Shown here one piece after another: positions 5,617 through 9,506 of a DNA stretch of 9,506 nt. The position numbers and the translations under genes were made by a program. This stretch comes from an uncultured Clostridia bacterium (GTDB taxonomy: Bacteria > Bacillota > Clostridia > Oscillospirales > Acutalibacteraceae). Under the pieces are notes generated by a model that saw only the letters and a program-made list of their open reading frames with translations, ran no database searches and was not told where the DNA came from. Position 1 is the stretch's first letter. The number at the start of each line of letters is the position of its first letter. The DNA lies in assembly GCA_946405565.1 (NCBI GenBank), contig CAMJHU010000037.1, positions 1-9,506 of the forward strand. Direction: 5' to 3'.

Positions 5617-6905
5617 ATCAACTATGCCAATGCAGCCCCGGGAAACTGACCGGTACGGTCAATATTCCCCCGTCCAAGAGTGCCGCTCACCGCGCCATGC
5701 TCTGCGCCGCACTCGCGGAGGGACGCAGCGTCCTTTCCCCTATCGAATTATCCAACGACATGAAAGCCACGCTCAACGCGATCACGGCGCTGGGGGCAAA
5801 AGTAAATTTCACCGGTGACACGCTCACTATCGACGGCATCGGCGGAACCATCACAAACAACGCCGCCGACAATCCGCCGCTGGACGTCAACTGCATCGAA
5901 TCCGGCTCCACGCTGCGCTTCATCATTCCCGTCGCCTGCGCCGCGGGCATCAACGGACGCTTTCTCGGTGAAGGCACGCTGGTATCCCGTCCCATCGGAC
6001 TGTATGCCGACCTGCTGCCGCAAGCGGGCGTACAATGCGAAACGTCCGGCGAACTGCCCTTTACCTGTCGCGGCAGACTGCGGGCGGGTGAATACGACAT
6101 GCCGGGCGACATCAGTTCCCAGTTCATCACCGGTATGCTGCTGGCACTGCCGCTCTGTGAAGGCGACAGCCGTATTACCCTCACCACACCGCTCCAGTCG
6201 GCTGCTTACGTCAATATGACGGTATGCTGCATGAAGGATTTCGGCGTGACGGTGGAGCGCACGCCCGACGGCTGGTTCATTCCGGGTCATCAGCGCTATA
6301 CCGCCCGCGATTACACGGTGGAGGGCGACTGGTCCCACGCGGGCTTCTTTCTCGCGGCGGGGGCGCTGGGCAGTGAACTCACCCTGCGCGGGCTTCGCAT
6401 GGACTCCGTTCAGGGCGACAGAGCCGCCGTGGAACTCTTCCGGAACTTCGGCGCGGATATCGCGATACGGGACGGCGACCTGACCGTGCGTCCGGGGCAA
6501 CTGCGGGGACAGCACATCGACGCGGGACAGATTCCCGATCTGGTACCCTGTCTCGCCGTCTGTGCGGCGCTTTGCGAAGGCGTGACCGTGATTGATCACG
6601 CCGAACGGCTCCGTATCAAGGAAAGCGACCGGCTCACATCCACCGCCGCGATGATCCGTTCACTGGGCGGCACTGTCGAAGAACGCCCTGACGCATTGAT
6701 CATCACCGGTATCAGACAATTCACCGGCGGCACGGTAGACGGCTTCCGCGATCACCGCATTGTAATGTCCGCCGCTATCGGCGCCCTGAACGCTTCCGAC
6801 AGCGTTACCGTCACCACACCGGACAGCGTCAATAAAAGTTTTCCGTCATTCTTTGACGTCTACAATCAACTTGGAGGGAATGCACATGTCATCCACTTGG
6901 GGTAA
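5613..6905 (+). CDS. aroA: 3-phosphoshikimate 1-carboxyvinyltransferase (EPSP synthase)
   Basis: Joins shikimate-3-phosphate and phosphoenolpyruvate to form EPSP. At 430 residues it has the usual length for this two-lobed enzyme. Substrate-binding elements in order are PPSKSAAHRAM (19-29; Lys22, Arg27), ESGSTLRF (96-103), GDISSQF (165-171), EGDWSHAGFFLAAGAL (237-252), GQIPDLVP (305-312, with catalytic Asp309), RIKESDRL (334-341), DHRIVMSAA (380-388) and SVNKSFPSFFD (405-415; Lys408). The glycine equivalent to the glyphosate-contact Gly96 of E. coli appears to be retained (Gly98), so there is no obvious resistance substitution there. The start is set by GGAGG at 5599-5603, nine nt upstream, and its ATG overlaps the aroB stop (ATGA). 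The 3' end overlaps aroC by 20 nt. Confidence 0.97.
   Translation: MNQLCQCSPGKLTGTVNIPPSKSAAHRAMLCAALAEGRSVLSPIELSNDMKATLNAITALGAKVNFTGDTLTIDGIGGTITNNAADNPPLDVNCIESGSTLRFIIPVACAAGINGRFLGEGTLVSRPIGLYADLLPQAGVQCETSGELPFTCRGRLRAGEYDMPGDISSQFITGMLLALPLCEGDSRITLTTPLQSAAYVNMTVCCMKDFGVTVERTPDGWFIPGHQRYTARDYTVEGDWSHAGFFLAAGALGSELTLRGLRMDSVQGDRAAVELFRNFGADIAIRDGDLTVRPGQLRGQHIDAGQIPDLVPCLAVCAALCEGVTVIDHAERLRIKESDRLTSTAAMIRSLGGTVEERPDALIITGIRQFTGGTVDGFRDHRIVMSAAIGALNASDSVTVTTPDSVNKSFPSFFDVYNQLGGNAHVIHLG
6873..6878 (+). promoter_or_regulatory. Ribosome binding site fixing the aroC start
   Basis: GGAGGG within the end of aroA is 1 nt from an ATG at 6880 (out-of-range spacing) and 7 nt from the in-frame ATG at 6886. 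The protein from 6886 begins MSSTWGN, matching the usual short N-terminus of chorismate synthases, so 6886 is preferred. Confidence 0.85.
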
Positions 6906-7974
6906 CAACATCAGAATTTCCGTTTTCGGTGAAAGCCACGGCGTCGGTATCGGCGTCGTCATCGACGGTCTGCCCGCGGGCGAACGCCTCGACTTTGACG
7001 AGATTCAGTTCCAGATGAACCGCCGCGCGCCCGGCAACGATGCCACTTCCACCCCCCGCAAGGAAGAGGATATGCCGGAGGTCTGCTCCGGTATTCTCAA
7101 CGACATCACTACCGGTGCGCCGCTCTGCGCCGTCATCGAGAACACCAACACCCGTTCCGTCGATTACGACAAGCTCCAGCGCCTGCCCCGTCCGGGTCAC
7201 GCGGACTACACCGGCGCCGTCCGCTACAACGGTTACAACGACGTGCGCGGCGGCGGACATTTCAGCGGACGTCTGACCGCGCCGCTGACTTTTGCTGGCG
7301 CGGTCTGCCGCCAGATTCTCGCACGGCGCGGTGTGACCATCGGCGGTCATATCTATGCCATCGGCAATCTGTTCGACATTCCCTTTGACCCAGTGGACAT
7401 CACTGCCGAACATCTCAACAATCTCCAGCGCAGCTTCTTTGCTCTCAACAAGCCTGACACCGAAGTACCCATGCGGCGCATGATTGATGAGGCACGTCTC
7501 CAGCGCGACAGTGTGGGCGGCGTGGTGGAAATCGCGGCGGTAGGCGTACCGGCGGGTATTGGTTCGCCCATGTTCGGCGGCGTGGAAAACGTGCTGTCCT
7601 CCATTATCTACGGCGTGCCTGCCGTCAAGGGTGTGGAATTCGGCGCGGGCTTTGACATCGCGAGAATGCGCGGCAGTGAAGCCAATGACCCCTTCAAGAT
7701 TGTGGGCAACCGCGTCGTCACCACCCGCAACGTCTGCGGCGGTATTCTCGGCGGCATTTCGGACGGTATGCCCATTATCCTCCGCGCCGCCGTCAAGCCC
7801 ACCCCCTCCATCTCCCTCGAACAGCACACCGTCGATCTCAAGGAGCAGCGCGACGCGATTCTCACGGTCGGCGGTCGCCATGACCCCTGCATTGTCCCCC
7901 GCGCCCTGCCTGCCATTGAATCGGCAGTGGCAATCGGTCTGGCGGATATGATGAAGGAGGTTGGCAAGCTCTGA
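6886..7974 (+). CDS. aroC: Chorismate synthase
   Basis: Eliminates phosphate from EPSP to give chorismate, using reduced FMN, at the end of the common aromatic pathway. At 362 residues it is normal in length. Signature 1 is GESHGVGIGVVIDGLPAG (15-32, His18). RRAPG (46-50) and RPGHADYTG (102-110, His105) follow. GGISDGMPIILRAAVKPTPSI (289-309) and GGRHDPCIVPRALP (329-342) are the flavin- and substrate-site segments. In the segment that reads GGRSSARETA in many homologues, this protein has GGHFSGRLTA (123-132). I believe this occurs in other clostridial AroC, but it changes several conserved polar residues. The start overlaps the aroA end by 20 nt; the stop TGA shares one base with the pheA ATG. 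No domain for flavin reduction is attached, so the flavin must be reduced by another protein. Confidence 0.96.
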   Translation: MSSTWGNNIRISVFGESHGVGIGVVIDGLPAGERLDFDEIQFQMNRRAPGNDATSTPRKEEDMPEVCSGILNDITTGAPLCAVIENTNTRSVDYDKLQRLPRPGHADYTGAVRYNGYNDVRGGGHFSGRLTAPLTFAGAVCRQILARRGVTIGGHIYAIGNLFDIPFDPVDITAEHLNNLQRSFFALNKPDTEVPMRRMIDEARLQRDSVGGVVEIAAVGVPAGIGSPMFGGVENVLSSIIYGVPAVKGVEFGAGFDIARMRGSEANDPFKIVGNRVVTTRNVCGGILGGISDGMPIILRAAVKPTPSISLEQHTVDLKEQRDAILTVGGRHDPCIVPRALPAIESAVAIGLADMMKEVGKL

Positions 7975-9131
7975 TGACCGGAAATTCTCCCGATAGGAAT
8001 CATATTCCCCAAGACCTTCAACTTTCCGACGTGCGCAAGGAAATCGACGCCATTGACGACGAGCTGCTCCGGCTCTTCGTGGAACGTATGCACGTCGCAG
8101 AAAAAGTTGCGATGGTCAAGAAGCGCGACAATCTGCCCATCACCAATCTCGACCGCGAACAGGAGATTCTCGACACGTTTGAGCAGAAGGCGGGCGAATT
8201 CGGCAGCGGTGCGCGGACACTGCTTGCCGCGCTCATCGACATCAGCTCCGCCTATCAGCAGAAGCTGCTCTACGGCGAGGACGGCAAGCTCCGCAAGCGT
8301 CTCATGACCGCCGGACACATTCTCAAAGGCTCCAAAATCGCCTGTCAGGGCGCCACCGGCGCCTACTCCGACCTCGCCGCCAAACAGTTCTTCGGCGAGG
8401 ATGCGGAACCGATGTTTTTCCCGAAATTTCAGGACGTCTTTGACGCGGTGACAGAAGGCTACACGGATTTCGGTGTGCTTCCCATTGAAAACACTACTGC
8501 TGGCGCGGTGGATGACGTGTATGACCTGCTCACCCGCCACGGCTTCTACATTGTCGGCGAAACCGACGTCGCTGTAAATCACTGCCTGCTCGCCCCCAAA
8601 GGCGCGAAGATGGAGGACATCAGGGAAGTCTACGCCCATCCGCAGGCACTCAGCCAGTGCGCCCGCTATATTCAGCTTCACGGCTTTGATACCAACGAAT
8701 ACAGCAACAACGCTGTCGCCGCCCAGCACGTCGCACGGTGGAACGACGCCTCCAAGGCGGCTATCGCCTCCCGTGTCGCGGGACGGCAGTTTGACCTCGA
8801 TATTCTCGAAGAGGATATTCAGGACATCGACGGCAACCAGACCCGGTTCATCATTATCTCCAAGCACCTCGTCATCCGCGACGGTGCCGACAAAATCAGC
8901 CTTACCTTCTCGCTCCCCCATCAGACGGGTTCGCTCTACCGTGTCCTCTCCCGCTTTGCCGCCAACGGCATGAATATCTCCAAAATCGAGTCCCGTCCGC
9001 TCAAGGGCAAAAACTTCCAGTACCGCTTCTACCTCGACTTCAACGGCAATGTCCACGACGAAAACGTCTGCTCCCTGCTCTGCGCTCTCAGCACCGAAAT
9101 GACCCATTTTAAGTTTTTGGGCAATTATTGA
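7974..9131 (+). CDS. pheA: Bifunctional chorismate mutase / prephenate dehydratase (P-protein)
   Basis: A 385-residue protein with three domains. An AroQ-type chorismate mutase (about 15-100, with Arg21, the ERMHVAEKVAMVKKR helix and LDREQE at 59-64) rearranges chorismate to prephenate. A prephenate dehydratase domain (about 121-297) shows CQGATGAYSDLAA (124-136), GVLPIENTTAGAV (167-179), HPQALSQC (222-229) and the catalytic T-R-F (290-292), and yields phenylpyruvate. A C-terminal ACT domain (about 306-385) has TGSLYRVL (318-325) and ESRP (339-342), the phenylalanine-binding signatures, so feedback inhibition by phenylalanine is expected. With TyrA lacking both mutase and ACT domains, this is the only mutase in the window and probably supplies prephenate to both branches. 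The ATG overlaps the aroC stop by one base. The Shine-Dalgarno AAGGAGG (7954-7960) is rather distant (13 nt), suggesting translational coupling. I see no clear terminator after it. Confidence 0.96.
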   Translation: MTGNSPDRNHIPQDLQLSDVRKEIDAIDDELLRLFVERMHVAEKVAMVKKRDNLPITNLDREQEILDTFEQKAGEFGSGARTLLAALIDISSAYQQKLLYGEDGKLRKRLMTAGHILKGSKIACQGATGAYSDLAAKQFFGEDAEPMFFPKFQDVFDAVTEGYTDFGVLPIENTTAGAVDDVYDLLTRHGFYIVGETDVAVNHCLLAPKGAKMEDIREVYAHPQALSQCARYIQLHGFDTNEYSNNAVAAQHVARWNDASKAAIASRVAGRQFDLDILEEDIQDIDGNQTRFIIISKHLVIRDGADKISLTFSLPHQTGSLYRVLSRFAANGMNISKIESRPLKGKNFQYRFYLDFNGNVHDENVCSLLCALSTEMTHFKFLGNY

Positions 9132-9150
9132 GGGGAAATACATCGTATTC

Positions 9151-9189
9151 TTTACCAACCTTCATCCAAATCTTAACCTTTTCTCAACC
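9151..9189 (+). promoter_or_regulatory. Four hexamers at 11-bp spacing, OmpR/PhoB-type operator candidate
   Basis: TTTACC (9151), TCATCC (9162), TTAACC (9173) and TCAACC (9184) start exactly 11 bp apart. All fit T-(T/C)-(T/A)-(A/T)-C-C, separated by 5-bp spacers. Repeated half-sites once per helical turn are the usual form of OmpR/PhoB-family response-regulator sites, including PhoP/PhoB boxes. A TATCAT -10-like hexamer (9199-9204) follows 9 bp after the array, with no good -35. This is the arrangement of a promoter activated by a bound regulator in place of the -35. The regulator is not in the window. Confidence 0.5.
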
Positions 9190-9241
9190 TTCGGACTGTA
9201 TCATAGAGCCATCCTAAAAAACAGAAGGGACGGCAATCAAT

Positions 9242-9403
9242 ATGTATAAGACAGAAGTTATCGGATTCACCAAGGACGCGGTACAGCGTGCGAAGCTCAT
9301 CGAGGAAAAGGCAAACGAAATGTATGAAAAGGGCTATGAGGTCGTCAGCGTGACCTCCACCCCCAACTGCGGCGCCATTATCACCTTCAGGCGAAGAGGC
9401 TGA
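9242..9403 (+). CDS. Small protein of unknown function (53 residues)
   Basis: The reading frame starts MYKTEVIGF and ends IITFRRRG. A Shine-Dalgarno-like AGAAGGGA (9223-9230) lies about 11-12 nt before the ATG. The predicted pattern is a short beta strand (2-8), a charged helix (about 11-30, rich in Lys, Glu and Ala), then GYEVVSV (31-37) and a second strand AIITFRRR (45-52). It has one Cys (43) and no signal peptide or membrane segment. The strand-helix-GYEVVSV-strand layout loosely recalls the small DUF4177-type proteins (GWELVSV motif), but I cannot confirm homology. The upstream 11-bp repeats suggest separate, two-component control rather than operon membership with pheA, although read-through from pheA is possible. 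It may instead be an uncharacterised family. Confidence 0.7.
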   Translation: MYKTEVIGFTKDAVQRAKLIEEKANEMYEKGYEVVSVTSTPNCGAIITFRRRG

Positions 9404-9506
9404 TTGATTCGTCCCAAATCCGCGGAGGCGCCCTCTGTCGCTCGTTTGCCGGGATGACAGATGACCGGACTTGGCGCGCTGGGAAAAAAACGCGGCTGGA
9501 TATAGG
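9404..9506. other. Unassigned DNA at the right edge
   Basis: No gene is supported. An ATG at 9454 opens a frame to the window edge (17 codons) but has no ribosome binding site. Short inverted CTGTC/GACAG segments (9435-9439, 9455-9459) could form a hairpin, but no T-run follows, so it is not a convincing terminator. Some of this could be a dispersed intergenic repeat; a genome copy count would decide. Confidence 0.3.

Noticed and set aside
7608..9158. A 516-codon minus-strand frame opposite aroC/pheA
   Set aside because: Another antisense shadow crossing the aroC-pheA junction, with no recognisable motifs.
9454..9506. Possible start of a further gene at the right edge
   Set aside because: Only 17 codons are visible, with no ribosome binding site or recognisable sequence.
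1..9506. CRISPR array, insertion sequence, tRNA or rRNA genes
   Set aside because: I found no regularly spaced repeats of that size, no transposase, no terminal inverted repeats and no tRNA-like cloverleaf apart from the T-box leader.

Overview
The window looks like chromosomal DNA of a Gram-positive, probably clostridial (Firmicutes) bacterium. The support is a T-box riboswitch in front of a proline tRNA ligase gene, strong AGGAGG-type ribosome binding sites, sigma-A-type promoters with U-tailed intrinsic terminators, and a tyrA-aroB-aroA-aroC-pheA gene order. The biosynthetic genes are GC-rich, while the regulator gene, the membrane protease gene and the intergenic DNA are visibly more AT-rich. 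A closer placement (an Oscillospiraceae-like gut clostridium) is only an impression.

Layout. Positions 1-788 (minus strand) hold most of a CPBP-family (CAAX protease / bacteriocin-processing) membrane protein, cut by the window edge. A divergent intergenic region follows, with a good promoter (912-940) and a T-box leader (about 947-1218) ending in an intrinsic terminator. Next is proS (1246-2970), closed by a 15-bp-stem terminator. An AT-rich spacer with small dyads leads to a monocistronic 71-residue XRE-type repressor-like gene (3286-3501) with its own promoter and terminator. A strong promoter (3608-3636) then drives a tightly packed operon: tyrA (3689-4534), aroB (4531-5616), aroA (5613-6905), aroC (6886-7974) and pheA (7974-9131). 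All four junctions overlap, by 4, 4, 20 and 1 nt. Past pheA lies a 53-codon gene (9242-9403), preceded by four hexamers repeated every 11 bp that resemble an OmpR/PhoB-family response-regulator site. The last 100 bases hold no gene I can support.

How the genes work together. AroB, AroA and AroC carry out three shikimate-pathway steps (DAHP to 3-dehydroquinate, shikimate-3-phosphate to EPSP, EPSP to chorismate). PheA (chorismate mutase-prephenate dehydratase-ACT) and TyrA then split chorismate towards phenylalanine and tyrosine. DAHP synthase, dehydroquinase, shikimate dehydrogenase and shikimate kinase are not in the window. ProS charges tRNA-Pro, and its T-box senses uncharged tRNA-Pro through a CCC specifier.

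Nothing here is clearly a new system; most of the window is ordinary housekeeping metabolism. The points most worth a second look are the 11-bp repeat array in front of the unknown small protein, the NADP-type 'NRT' motif in TyrA, and the similarity between the xre and tyrA promoters.
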